64,000 bases of DNA from positions 1-64,000 of the forward strand of contig JAAZAT010000089.1 in the NCBI GenBank assembly GCA_012514185.1. Reading direction: 5' to 3'. Source of the stretch: Spirochaetales bacterium (lineage in GTDB: Bacteria > Spirochaetota > Spirochaetia > Sphaerochaetales > Sphaerochaetaceae). Positions within the stretch are counted from its first letter, which is position 1, and each line of letters begins with the position of its first letter. Both the position numbers and the translations under genes were made by a program. Below the pieces are notes generated by a model, which ran no database searches, was not told the origin of the DNA, and saw only the letters and a program-made list of their open reading frames with translations. Below, piece by piece: positions 20,605-30,332 of the stretch.

Positions 20605-21279
20605 ATGAACTACATGCCTCTTGCTTTTTTGTCATTGGCTTTAGCTTCTTGTTTCATGTATGTTGAATACAAAAAGAAGTTCGTTGCTGCTGTTGCATTG
20701 AAAGCGTCGGCCTCCTTTTGTTTTATCGTCTTCGGCATACTGTCCGGCTCTCTTGCCTCTGACTCGCTCTTTGCGAACCCCATCATCATCGGCCTGATTC
20801 TTGGCGGCATTGCAGACGTACTGCTGAACCTGCGCTTTGTTTTTGAAAAGCATGGCAAAAAGTTGTTCCTGACAGGCATTCTCTTCTTTTTGGGCGGCCA
20901 CATCCTCTATGTGACTGCATTGATAAGCCGTTGCGACTCCCTGCTTCCTTGCATACTTGCAGGCACGCTGCTCACCGCCCTGGTTCTTGCATGGCTGTTC
21001 AGCAAAATCACCGTGGGCTTGACCTTCAAGATCTTCGGCATCTTCTATATCGGTGCCATCATGCTCATGAACAGCATCGCAGCGGGGGTTCTGCTTGCCT
21101 TTCCATCAAGCTTCAGCGTCTTGTTTTTCATCGGTGCCCTCTCGTTCCTCGTAAGCGATATCGTTTTGATTCTCAACACCTTCGGTCCCAGGCAACAACA
21201 AAACCTGAGGGTTGTGAACCTATCGCTCTACTATGTCGGTCAGCTCTTGATCGCTTTGAGCCTGCAGCTCCTGCGCTGA
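20605..21279 (+). CDS. YhhN/TMEM86 family membrane protein (lysoplasmalogenase-like)
   Basis: Multi-TM; 'LKASASFCFIVFGILSG', 'IIGLILGGIADVLLNL', 'GALSFLVSDIVLILNTFG'. Confidence 0.82.
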   Translation: MNYMPLAFLSLALASCFMYVEYKKKFVAAVALKASASFCFIVFGILSGSLASDSLFANPIIIGLILGGIADVLLNLRFVFEKHGKKLFLTGILFFLGGHILYVTALISRCDSLLPCILAGTLLTALVLAWLFSKITVGLTFKIFGIFYIGAIMLMNSIAAGVLLAFPSSFSVLFFIGALSFLVSDIVLILNTFGPRQQQNLRVVNLSLYYVGQLLIALSLQLLR

Positions 21280-21345
21280 CCGACCTTGACCGTGCAAGCA
21301 CTCTTCTCTTTACATTTGGGGAATCTCATCCAATAATCGATAGCC

Positions 21346-22059
21346 ATGAAACTGGCACATATTACGGACATACATCTTGGACATCGTTTTGAGCAGAAGT
21401 TCGGGGTGGACATCAAGAAGAATCTCATCACCGTCTTGGAGGATGTCTGTCTGAGAAACATCTCGCAAATCGCAGTAACCGGCGATATTGCGGAGGACGA
21501 CGAGAGTGCGTGGTTCTTCGACACCATCGAAGAGTATGGATTTGAGATGCATTTCGTACTTGGCAATCATGACAATCCACAGGTCATGGGGCTACATCCA
21601 GAGCATATGCATGGCAGTTGCTACTTTTACAAAGTCGATGCTGAACAAGCTACCCTGCTCTTCTGTGACACCAGGGAGGCCTATTTGGACGAGGAGCAGC
21701 TCTGTTGGTTGGTAAAGGAGATGAAAGCGAGTACGCTTCCCATCCTTGTTTTCCTTCACCACCCTGTCCTGGATTGTGACAACTCGTTCATGGACCGCAA
21801 GTATGCGCTCAAGAATCGGGAAACTGTCAGGACGGCATTGCAGTCAACAGGCAAGGAAGTCCATCTGTTTTGCGGTCACTACCACACAACCGATGAGCGC
21901 AGCGACCTCGGCATCCACCAGTACATAACGCCTTCGATTTTCTACCAGATCAAGAAATATTCAGAAACGCTGGAGAGGGACGACAAGCCGTTTGGGTATC
22001 GGATCATCGACCTGGATGAACAAAAGCCTTTTGCTACAAGAACATTGGATTTCAGTTAG
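21346..22059 (+). CDS. Metallophosphoesterase (calcineurin-like)
   Basis: 'MKLAHITDIHLGH', 'VTGDIAED', 'VLGNHDNP', 'FLHHPVL', 'FCGHYHT'. Confidence 0.92.
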   Translation: MKLAHITDIHLGHRFEQKFGVDIKKNLITVLEDVCLRNISQIAVTGDIAEDDESAWFFDTIEEYGFEMHFVLGNHDNPQVMGLHPEHMHGSCYFYKVDAEQATLLFCDTREAYLDEEQLCWLVKEMKASTLPILVFLHHPVLDCDNSFMDRKYALKNRETVRTALQSTGKEVHLFCGHYHTTDERSDLGIHQYITPSIFYQIKKYSETLERDDKPFGYRIIDLDEQKPFATRTLDFS

Positions 22060-22186
22060 TCAATTTCACAGTAGTATTCCAACAGCCTCCTACACGAGCA
22101 TTGTTGTACAAATTGCTGTAATTGGAGACATGCATCCCTATATTTCAACGCAGATTTGCTATAAGGTGGCAATGGGAGGATGATGT

Positions 22187-22585
22187 ATGCCAAAGGGAGC
22201 AATCATAGTATTGGTCGTTGTCGCCGGCCTGGTCATTCTAATCGTCATAGGGAAAATGTTATTCAAGCGTGTTGAACACAATTTGGAAGGACTCAAAGAC
22301 CTTTCAATAGCTACACCCCTTCTTTCCTCAATACAGGATGGAACCTATGAGGGAAGCTTTGCAACGTTTCCGGTCAAAGTAAAGATCGCAGCAACCATCA
22401 AGGAAGGAACCATTTCCAACCTTCAACTGTTGGAACACAGAAGCGGCCAGGGGCAACCGGCAGAAGCGATTCTTGCCACCGTCTTGACCGAGCAGAAACT
22501 GGATGTAGACACCATCAGCGGTGCAACATACAGCAGCATCATCATCCTCAAAGCCATCGAGGATGCTTTGAGCAAGGCGCGATGA
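22187..22585 (+). CDS. FMN-binding domain protein
   Basis: 'DGTYEGSFATFPVKVKIAATIKEGTISNLQLLEH...DTISGATYSSIIILKAIEDAL'. Confidence 0.88.
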   Translation: MPKGAIIVLVVVAGLVILIVIGKMLFKRVEHNLEGLKDLSIATPLLSSIQDGTYEGSFATFPVKVKIAATIKEGTISNLQLLEHRSGQGQPAEAILATVLTEQKLDVDTISGATYSSIIILKAIEDALSKAR

Positions 22586-23010
22586 GTATGAACTGGATTC
22601 GAAAAACACTCTTCACGCTTCATGTGATTGTCGGAATTGGAGGCTTGGCCGGCGGCTATGGATGCCTATCAGACATCTACAACCCTCTGGGTGCCCCGCT
22701 CTCCCTTTTGGAGAATTCCCCTTTCACATCCTATTTCTTCCCTGGCCTGTTCCTCTTGTTCATCATCGGCTTGGGCAACATCGTATGCAGCATCCTGGTA
22801 TTGCGGTACCCAATCGTCGGCATGATGGGCAGCCTGGCCCTCGGAATTGCACTCAGCGCATGGATTGTCATCCAATGCATCATCCTGCAAGACATAGTGG
22901 CACTTCACATCATATTCTTGGTAGTCGGATTGGTGCAAACCGGCCTCTCCTTATGGCAGTTGATCCAAAGCGGCGATTTAGCCTATCTCTTGAGAGAGCT
23001 GATCAATTAG
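22582..23010 (+). CDS. Hypothetical membrane protein
   Basis: Hydrophobic 142-aa ORF overlapping the preceding gene by 4 bp. Confidence 0.7.
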   Translation: MSMNWIRKTLFTLHVIVGIGGLAGGYGCLSDIYNPLGAPLSLLENSPFTSYFFPGLFLLFIIGLGNIVCSILVLRYPIVGMMGSLALGIALSAWIVIQCIILQDIVALHIIFLVVGLVQTGLSLWQLIQSGDLAYLLRELIN

Positions 23011-23047
23011 CTTGCCGATGAAGCTCCCGCTTTGCTATAGTGGGAGC

Positions 23048-23941
23048 ATGAAAGCAACAAAGACAAGCATCCTGCTCTTTTTCATCATCATCGCGGCTTG
23101 CATCGCAGGAACACTTCTGTTGACAGACGACGATGCTGCTCCCCTGCTCAAGGTTGGCGTCATCACCGCCTGTTCCATCGTTGTCAGCTTTTTCTTCTCT
23201 GTGCTCACCGGCGATTACTCGTGGACCGACCGGCTTTGGAGCACCCTCCCGGTAGCCCTTGCCTGGGTGTATGCATGGTCCGCCGGTCTGAATGCTCCCT
23301 CGGTCACTGCATCACTTCTCATCATGCTCTGGGGTGCAAGACTTACCTTCAACTTCGCACGCCGCGGCGGCTATACCGGTGAGGAGGACTACCGCTGGGC
23401 GATCCTGCGAGAGAGAATCGACAATCCTGTGCTTTGGATGATCTTCAACCTGCTTTTCATCGCCTTCTACCAGCAGCTGCTCTTCATCGCTTTCACCAGT
23501 CCTTTGTTGTTGCTTGTTGAACCTGCACGACTTGCATTCACCCCGCTTTCATTTGCATCCATACTCTTGTTTGCCCTTTGTCTTGGCATCGAAACCCTTG
23601 CAGATCAACAACAATACACCTTCCAGCAGGCAAAGTATCACCTGCTCCCACGACTTGAAGAGCATGAAGATGATTATGAGCGTGGTTTCAGAACCTCCGG
23701 CTTGTTCAGATTCAGCCGTCATCCCAACTACTTCGGCGAGCTTGGGGTGTGGTACTCGATCTATCTGTTTTGTGCTTCGTTCTCCGCTTCGATTGTGCAT
23801 TACACCCTTGCAGGGCCGATCCTATTGACCTTGCTGTTCATCGGATCGACCCTGTTCACCGAGAGCATCACCAAGCGCAAATACCCGGCATACCAAGCAT
23901 ATCAGCAATCGGTTCCCCCGATTCTTCTCAAATTCTGGTGA
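23048..23941 (+). CDS. DUF1295 / steroid 5-alpha-reductase-like membrane protein
   Basis: 'LLIMLWGARLTFNFARRGGYTGEEDYRWAILRE', 'RFSRHPNYFGELGVWYSIYLF'. Confidence 0.87.
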   Translation: MKATKTSILLFFIIIAACIAGTLLLTDDDAAPLLKVGVITACSIVVSFFFSVLTGDYSWTDRLWSTLPVALAWVYAWSAGLNAPSVTASLLIMLWGARLTFNFARRGGYTGEEDYRWAILRERIDNPVLWMIFNLLFIAFYQQLLFIAFTSPLLLLVEPARLAFTPLSFASILLFALCLGIETLADQQQYTFQQAKYHLLPRLEEHEDDYERGFRTSGLFRFSRHPNYFGELGVWYSIYLFCASFSASIVHYTLAGPILLTLLFIGSTLFTESITKRKYPAYQAYQQSVPPILLKFW

Positions 23942-23954
23942 ATCCAGAAGGAGG

Positions 23955-24950
23955 ATGTCCATGAATCGCTCCCTAGTCCTGCTGTTCATCATTCTCATCC
24001 TAATCGTGATCATCGTTCTCATCAGACCTAAAGCCCAAGCACAACCGCAACGCGAGGAAACCATGGCAACAACACATCAGCGTTTTACGTTTCAACCACT
24101 GGACCAAAGCCTTAAGAATACCCTCAACTCCCAGGAGTCACGGGTAATCATCGACAAGGGAACCGAACGAGCCTTCACCGGTATCTATACCGATACCGAG
24201 GATGAGGGAACCTACTACTGCAGGTGGTGCAACTCACCATTGTACAGCTCACAGAGCAAGTTCCACTCCGGCTGCGGGTGGCCTTCGTTCGACGATGAAA
24301 TCCCCAACGCCGTAGAGCGTCATCCCGATGCCGATGGAAGCAGGACGGAAATTGTCTGCGCGACCTGCCAGGGCCATCTGGGCCATGTATTCTTGGGTGA
24401 ACGATTCACCGAAAAGAATACGCGTCACTGCGTCAATTCCATCTCCCTGGTTTTCCGACAGGAGAAACCGGTCACCGAGGCGGTTTTCGCCGGTGGATGT
24501 TTCTGGGGTGTTGAACACCTCTTCGAACAAAAAAAGGGAGTATACTCTGCGGTAAGCGGATACACAGGAGGAAGCCTGGCGAATCCCAGCTACCAGGATG
24601 TTTTAACGCACACCACCGGACACTTGGAAGCGGTAAAGGTGTATTACAATCCACTTGAGGCCAGCTATGAGGAGTTGGCAAAGTTCTTTTTCGAAATCCA
24701 CGATCCGACGCAAACCAACGGGCAAGGGCCGGATATCGGCAACCAGTATCTCTCAGCGGTTTTCTATCGCAGCAGAAGCGAGTTCGACACCGCGGTCCGC
24801 CTGATTGAGATCCTCGAGGAAAAAGGACTGAAGATTGCCACCACACTCAAGCCCGCGGCAATCTTCTACCCCGCCGAGGAGTATCATCAGGATTACTACG
24901 TCCGCAAGGGTTCACAGCCGTACTGCCACGCATGGACCAAACGATTCTAG
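23955..24950 (+). CDS. msrBA: Membrane-anchored MsrB-MsrA fusion (peptide methionine sulfoxide reductase)
   Basis: N-terminal TM; MsrB 'YYCRWCNSPLYSSQSKFHSGCGWPSF...NTRHCVNSISLVF'; MsrA 'EAVFAGGCFWGVEHLFEQKKGVYSAVSGYTGG'. Confidence 0.93.
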   Translation: MSMNRSLVLLFIILILIVIIVLIRPKAQAQPQREETMATTHQRFTFQPLDQSLKNTLNSQESRVIIDKGTERAFTGIYTDTEDEGTYYCRWCNSPLYSSQSKFHSGCGWPSFDDEIPNAVERHPDADGSRTEIVCATCQGHLGHVFLGERFTEKNTRHCVNSISLVFRQEKPVTEAVFAGGCFWGVEHLFEQKKGVYSAVSGYTGGSLANPSYQDVLTHTTGHLEAVKVYYNPLEASYEELAKFFFEIHDPTQTNGQGPDIGNQYLSAVFYRSRSEFDTAVRLIEILEEKGLKIATTLKPAAIFYPAEEYHQDYYVRKGSQPYCHAWTKRF

Positions 24951-25711
24951 TCAGTCAGCACATCGGCACTGACAACACAGCTGGCTACCACGTAAGAGCC
25001 CTTCTGCAGTGGTTTTGCCAGCTGTTTTGCTGAGAGCACCAGATCCAGATGCCCCATCTCGGTTGCGATGGTTGCAACCATGCACAGCGTATCACGAAAT
25101 CCGTGCCTGCGCTCCTCAACAGCCAGGACCGGACCGCAAAGCAGCATCATCTGTTCATCCCGGGCGAATTTCTGTCGGGTTTCCTCACTCAGGCTCTCGT
25201 CACGCGCCATGATGTAGTTGAAAGGGAGCAGCTTCTTGTCTTCCAACCTTCCCTTCTCATCGGTCGCCGATTCATACGCCTGCCGGCTGTCAAAAACATC
25301 GAGGGCCTGGGGAAACGCGCAGACCTGCAGATTGAGGATGGTATCCTCGTCAATCTCCTCCAAGGTCGCTGCATGCACCAGCGTAGCAATGAAGGCGCTC
25401 CTCTCGCTTGGATTGGTCATCAGCAGCGTAAGGGAGAGAGCCTCGCCCTTCCCGATGCGAACCAAGGGTTTGGCCGACCAGAGACAACGTCCGCTCATAT
25501 GCATATCCAGACCGGCAATCTCAGTATCGGAACCTTTTGCGACCACGCGGTATACCAACGTAAGCCCGCTTTGCAGCACCTTGGTGGCATAAAACCCATA
25601 CTTGGTGGGAATGCGCACTGCCTCCTTGAACCATTCGAGCATTTGCTTCTGGTCGAGCGAACCGTCTTTGAGCAGGATTTCCAACCCGGTATTAGCGAGA
25701 TACACAGCCAT
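24947..25711 (-). CDS. Hypothetical protein
   Basis: ORF with plausible start MAVYLANTGLEILL; convergent with msrBA; no recognised domain. Confidence 0.65.
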   Translation of the reverse strand: MAVYLANTGLEILLKDGSLDQKQMLEWFKEAVRIPTKYGFYATKVLQSGLTLVYRVVAKGSDTEIAGLDMHMSGRCLWSAKPLVRIGKGEALSLTLLMTNPSERSAFIATLVHAATLEEIDEDTILNLQVCAFPQALDVFDSRQAYESATDEKGRLEDKKLLPFNYIMARDESLSEETRQKFARDEQMMLLCGPVLAVEERRHGFRDTLCMVATIATEMGHLDLVLSAKQLAKPLQKGSYVVASCVVSADVLTD

Positions 25712-25787
25712 AAGCACCTCCGAAAGTAAGCTATGATAGCACACCCGAGGCTTGCAAGAAAGAGTGTAAAAGAATACCCTGACCCAC

Positions 25788-26489
25788 ATGCAATCAGAAC
25801 TTACCTTCAAACAAGGCTACAAAGAAGGCTTTCCCATCTTTGTAGGGTACTTTCCAACTGCGATGGCTTTCGGCTTGGTGTGCAGGGACCTGGGACTAAG
25901 AATTTGGGAAGCGGTGCTCTTCTCCCTGACCAATTTTGCCGGAAGCGGGCAGTTTCTTGCAGCAAACCTCATAGGCAAGGGTGCCATCCTGGCTGAAATC
26001 TTCATCAGCGTCCTGTTGGTCAATCTTCGCTACTCTTTTATGGGAGCTGAAATGTCACGCAAGCTCACCAAGGGAATAGGAGGTTGGCAACGGGTGCTGC
26101 TCGCCCACGGGACCACCGATGAGGTCTTCAGCGTTGCGGTATGGCACAATCAACCTATCACCAAATACTACCTGGCAGGCTTGGAATGCACAGCGTATGC
26201 AGGCTGGGTGAGCGGAACCGCAGCAGGCTTTTTGGTCGGCATGATTCTGCCTTCCGCCCTGCAATTGGCAGTTGGGGTGACCTTGTATGCGATGTTCAGC
26301 TCCCTGCTGGCGCAGGAGTTCCGGCAGAAAGGTTTCAAGGTTCTCCTCATTGCAGCCATTTCGGCCATCCTCAACAGCGTTCTCATCATGCTTTTGCATC
26401 TGGGCGTCGGTTGGGCATTTGTCATCTCGATGCTCGCAGCAAGCTTCATAGGCGCTGCAATCACAGACGATATCCAGGAGTATGTATGA
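25788..26489 (+). CDS. azlC: AzlC family branched-chain amino acid exporter subunit
   Basis: 'GYKEGFPIFVGYFPTAMAFGLVCRDLGLRIWEAVLFSLTNFAGSGQFLAANLIGKG'. Confidence 0.92.
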   Translation: MQSELTFKQGYKEGFPIFVGYFPTAMAFGLVCRDLGLRIWEAVLFSLTNFAGSGQFLAANLIGKGAILAEIFISVLLVNLRYSFMGAEMSRKLTKGIGGWQRVLLAHGTTDEVFSVAVWHNQPITKYYLAGLECTAYAGWVSGTAAGFLVGMILPSALQLAVGVTLYAMFSSLLAQEFRQKGFKVLLIAAISAILNSVLIMLLHLGVGWAFVISMLAASFIGAAITDDIQEYV

Positions 26490-26797
26490 CCGACCACCCA
26501 CCCTTCATGATCCCCATCCTGATCAGTGCTGTTGCAACCTTCCTGGTACGTGCGCTGCCTTATTATGCAACCTTTCTCGACCGTCTTCCCCCATTCCTCT
26601 CAAAAAGCCTGAGGCTATTGCCCATTGCAGCCCTCGGCCCCCTGATTTTCCCCGGTGTCATCCTCAACTACGAGAAGAGCTGGTACGCAGGACTGCTGGG
26701 CATCGCAGCGGCTGCGCTCTTCGCTTACAAGCGGCAGAGTATGATCATCCCCATCCTGCTCTCCATCGGCGTTACATACCTTGCCCTTCTGCTCTAG
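26486..26797 (+). CDS. azlD: AzlD family branched-chain amino acid exporter subunit
   Basis: 'ISAVATFLVRALPYYATFLDRLPPFLSKSLRLLPIAALGPLIFPGV'; 4-bp overlap with azlC. Confidence 0.88.
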   Translation: MTDHPPFMIPILISAVATFLVRALPYYATFLDRLPPFLSKSLRLLPIAALGPLIFPGVILNYEKSWYAGLLGIAAAALFAYKRQSMIIPILLSIGVTYLALLL

Positions 26798-26815
26798 CTT
26801 GACGTACCATTAGGC

Positions 26816-27487
26816 ATGTTTGACGCTCATCGACACCTCAGCGACTGCGAAGCAACTGAAAACGCCCTCTATGCAACCAGCACTCCTGCTGAATGGACGC
26901 GAGTGTTAAATCTTGGTTCAATGGCAGCGGGGGGCCTTGGGATCCTTCCATCCGAATTTCCCGGGGACTCAGAGGCTATGTATACCCTGCTTGTCGCACA
27001 TCCCGACCTGCAGATAGCCGAGGTAGGTCTGGACCGCCGCTATCCAAACAGGGAGGAGCAGCGTACCTTTCTTGCCCAGATGCTGCACATGGGTTTCGAA
27101 CTTGGCCGCAGCGTCAGCCTGCACTGCGTACGGGAGGACGGCCTCTTGTTGACGGTGTTGAAAAATGAGCACAACTATCTGCCCCCTTTGTTGTGGCACG
27201 GTTGTACTGCAAGTTTTGAAACGATTGCAGAAGCGGTGCGCTATCAAGTCATTCCATCCTATGGACCGAATCTTTATGCAAGCAGGCTTCGATCACGCAT
27301 CCAAGACATACGAGAGCTTCCCTTCGCCTTGGAAACCGACTTCACAGGTACCGAAAGTGACTATGAACAGTTTTTTTCCAAGCATATCGAAACCTTTAGC
27401 CGCCTCAGCGGCTGCAGCGAAGAGCAACTGGAGAACCACAACGATGAAATCAGAACAATTCTTACGCATAACAAGACTTCTCGGTGA
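26816..27487 (+). CDS. TatD-like metal-dependent hydrolase
   Basis: 'MFDAHRHLSD', 'IAEVGLDRRYPNREEQRTFLAQMLHMGFELGRSVSLHCVRE', 'PFALETDFTG'. Confidence 0.8.
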   Translation: MFDAHRHLSDCEATENALYATSTPAEWTRVLNLGSMAAGGLGILPSEFPGDSEAMYTLLVAHPDLQIAEVGLDRRYPNREEQRTFLAQMLHMGFELGRSVSLHCVREDGLLLTVLKNEHNYLPPLLWHGCTASFETIAEAVRYQVIPSYGPNLYASRLRSRIQDIRELPFALETDFTGTESDYEQFFSKHIETFSRLSGCSEEQLENHNDEIRTILTHNKTSR

Positions 27488-28247
27488 AGATGCCGTCCAA
27501 TCGCTGCACGAAAAGCGGGTTGTGTTGGTTGGGCTGGGTGCCGTTGGGGGCATGTGTCTGGAATCTTTGGTACGCAGCGGAGTCGGCACGCTGCGGATCG
27601 TCGATTTCGACACCGTTGGAATCACAAACCTCAATCGACAAATACTGGCCACCTATGAAAGCCTGGGCCGACTGAAAACCGAGGTGGCATCAGAGCGGGT
27701 GAAGGCAATCAACCCCGACTGCACCTTGGAAGTGCTTCCTCTCTTCGTACAACAGGAGACGCTGGGGCAAATCCTTGCAGGGGAAATCGATCTGGTCATC
27801 GATGCCATTGACTCGCTGAATCCCAAATGCTCCTTGTTGCAGGAGGCATACAACCGCAAAATACCGGTAATCAGCAGCATGGGGGCGGCTCTCAGGCGCG
27901 ACCCGTTTTTGGTAAGAAAAGCAGACCTGATGGACACTTATGGATGTCCGTTGGCACGGGCGGTGCGGACAAACCTCAGAAAACGGGGAGTCGGTAGAGG
28001 AATCGATGTCATCTACAGTCCGGAATTGGTGCAATTCACCTATAAAAAGCCCGAAGAAGAGGAACATGCCGACTTCAATGAGCAGATTGTCGACAGGGGA
28101 AGAAGGCGGAACGTACTGGGCAGCCTTCCCACCGTCACTGCCATCTTCGGTCAGCACCTGGCACACCTTGCCATCAGCAAATTGCTGGATTCCTCGCTGC
28201 TTTCAGCAGAGGAGGCTTTCAATCCTAGGCAAAGCGTATCGGAGTGA
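27444..28247 (+). CDS. tcdA: tRNA threonylcarbamoyladenosine dehydratase (TcdA/CsdL), ThiF family
   Basis: 'ITRLLGEDAVQSLHEKRVVLVGLGAVGGMCLESLVRSGVGTLRIVDFDTVGITNLNRQ'. Confidence 0.88.
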   Translation: MKSEQFLRITRLLGEDAVQSLHEKRVVLVGLGAVGGMCLESLVRSGVGTLRIVDFDTVGITNLNRQILATYESLGRLKTEVASERVKAINPDCTLEVLPLFVQQETLGQILAGEIDLVIDAIDSLNPKCSLLQEAYNRKIPVISSMGAALRRDPFLVRKADLMDTYGCPLARAVRTNLRKRGVGRGIDVIYSPELVQFTYKKPEEEEHADFNEQIVDRGRRRNVLGSLPTVTAIFGQHLAHLAISKLLDSSLLSAEEAFNPRQSVSE

Positions 28248-28812
28248 AATAGGAAGGTGCATGGAAATCCGGTTTCAATGTACCAATTTCTGAAACGGCA
28301 AGGAAGTGGGGAACTGCATGCTTATCGCCGCAGCAGTAAAAATTCCCCTTCAACTGCACACTTCTCAGATCCTCACCCGGTTTTACCAGACCCAACAGAT
28401 CAAGCGGAAGGCTCACTTGGAGAGTCCAGCGGCTTTGCTTGTTGGAGTTCTCCAGTATTTCGACTGTATGATCGATGGTTTGCATGAAGTCAGGCGGGAA
28501 CAACATTCGATTCGCCCTTCCCTCCCCCCTGCCCACGAGCATGCTCAAAGAAGCGCTGCATTCAACATTTACATAGGCTGCTTGGCCTTCCCGCTGTAAA
28601 AAAGCTTCCACACAGCTGTCTTCCCACACCCTTCCATTGTGCTCTGTCACCATGCGCCTGAGCTGGGGTTCCCGCACCTGGTACCTGAGATGCAACAGCT
28701 GATTCTCCCATGCCATGCGCACTGAAGCCTCAACACCCTCATACTCACCCCAAAGCGGAATCAGGCTGATCGGAAGGGTTTGCTCGAGCGGCCGGCTATA
28801 GATGGTAATCAT
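28225..28812 (-). CDS. CBM9-like carbohydrate-binding domain protein
   Basis: 'NGRVWEDSCVEAFLQREGQAAYVNVECSASLSML' and 'LKGNFYCCGDKHAVPHFLAVSEIG'. Confidence 0.65.
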   Translation of the reverse strand: MITIYSRPLEQTLPISLIPLWGEYEGVEASVRMAWENQLLHLRYQVREPQLRRMVTEHNGRVWEDSCVEAFLQREGQAAYVNVECSASLSMLVGRGEGRANRMLFPPDFMQTIDHTVEILENSNKQSRWTLQVSLPLDLLGLVKPGEDLRSVQLKGNFYCCGDKHAVPHFLAVSEIGTLKPDFHAPSYFTPIRFA

Positions 28813-28930
28813 GATTTCATACTCCCTTCCTGCCAGTATAGACGAGAGCCAGCGTTCAAGCATAGGGGTTGTTGAAGCAAACAGGCGGGCTTTTCTCCTT
28901 GATAGGCATCACAAATTGAGGAGATATCAC

Positions 28931-29983
28931 ATGAATCATCGAACACTGTCCTTTGCTGGACTCATGCTTTTGCTCGCGTTGCTCATTGGTTGTGAAAACA
29001 CCGTTGAGCCTGAGAGAGCGACCTTGAGGCTGAACCTCGCCTCCGAGCGGTTTCGGACATCGAGAAGCCTGCTGCCCACACCGCAGGATATGACCATCAC
29101 CACGGTAAGGATCACCGGAACCGGGCCGAAAGGACAAACAGTGGATGTACAATCTGAGGACCAAGTGGTGGAAATCGGAAACCTTGCCATCGGAACATGG
29201 ATATTGCATGCAGTCGGGTTCAACAGCAAGGGAACCGCCCTTGTCAGCGGCGATGTGACAACCCTGCTCTCATCGGTGACCAATGAGGCGACCTTGGAGC
29301 TGACGCAGCTTGTCGGAGAAGGAGTGATGAGTGTGCAGCTTTCCTGGGATCCCGATCAGGTGGCATCGGATGTGCGCCTTGAAGCCCAGCTTTTCCATCA
29401 AAGCGGCTCCCCGGTCGCCCTCGAGGTTGGGGCCCTGAATAAAGCCGATGGTACGGTTAGCCTGACAAAAACCCTGCCTGCAGGCTCCTATTATCTCAAA
29501 CTGCAGCTGTTCAGCCAGGAGGTTCTGGTCAGCGGAGCAAGCCAATCCTTGAGAATCCTCGACGGGGTCACCAGCGATGGCAGCATTGAGCTCATCATCG
29601 GAGACCTTTCCACCGCCTACACCATCATGGTCGTAAACAACACCATGCTTCCCATTGAAGGCAGTATTGTCTCCACTCCTCTGCAAGCAAAGGCCGGGGA
29701 TGAGGTGACGCTTACCTATACTCCGAGCAATCTACCTGAGGGAATCGGCATCAACGACCTGCAGATCGACTGGTATTGCGAAGGGATCCTCGTACAAGCA
29801 TCACAAGCTGCCTATACCAGTATTCCACTTGCGGGAGTTCACCGCTACGATGTCATCGTCAACCACGACCGGTTGGGAAGCCTCGGCTCCTCAACCATTC
29901 TGCTTGACATGCCTAGGTCGCTGACTCAAAGGCAGGGGCGAACCAGGCAGGAAGCGGCATCGGTCGGTGTGTTTGTACATTGA
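28931..29983 (+). CDS. Hypothetical lipoprotein
   Basis: Signal peptide with lipobox 'LLLALLIGC'; start ATG 28931. Confidence 0.75.
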   Translation: MNHRTLSFAGLMLLLALLIGCENTVEPERATLRLNLASERFRTSRSLLPTPQDMTITTVRITGTGPKGQTVDVQSEDQVVEIGNLAIGTWILHAVGFNSKGTALVSGDVTTLLSSVTNEATLELTQLVGEGVMSVQLSWDPDQVASDVRLEAQLFHQSGSPVALEVGALNKADGTVSLTKTLPAGSYYLKLQLFSQEVLVSGASQSLRILDGVTSDGSIELIIGDLSTAYTIMVVNNTMLPIEGSIVSTPLQAKAGDEVTLTYTPSNLPEGIGINDLQIDWYCEGILVQASQAAYTSIPLAGVHRYDVIVNHDRLGSLGSSTILLDMPRSLTQRQGRTRQEAASVGVFVH

Positions 29984-30332
29984 TCGAGGCCACCTTGACC
30001 AGAAGGACGCACAGGCTCTGCCCATCACGAAGGACTGTCTGCCGAAAGACGATGGAAAACCGTTTTGCACTTTCAAGCTCGGTCTGCACTTCCAACAGGT
30101 CATCCAGATGAGCCGGGCTTTGGTAGTCCACCGTAATCGATTTGACGACAAAGGCGAGGCCTTCAGACTTCATGAGGCTCGTTTGCGAACCATCAAGGCC
30201 GTGCCGGCGGGCTATGTCGCGCAACAGTTCCGTCCTTGCATGCTCGGCGAAATCAAGATACCGGCCGTGGTAGACAATGCCGCCACAGTCGGTATCGCTG
30301 TAATACACGCGAAGTGGAAACGAGTGCATCAA
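29913..30332 (-). CDS. YbgC-like acyl-CoA thioesterase
   Basis: 'PLRVYYSDTDCGGIVYHGRYLDFAEHARTELLRDI' hot-dog thioesterase motif. Confidence 0.9.
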   Translation of the reverse strand: MMHSFPLRVYYSDTDCGGIVYHGRYLDFAEHARTELLRDIARRHGLDGSQTSLMKSEGLAFVVKSITVDYQSPAHLDDLLEVQTELESAKRFSIVFRQTVLRDGQSLCVLLVKVASINVQTHRPMPLPAWFAPAFESAT

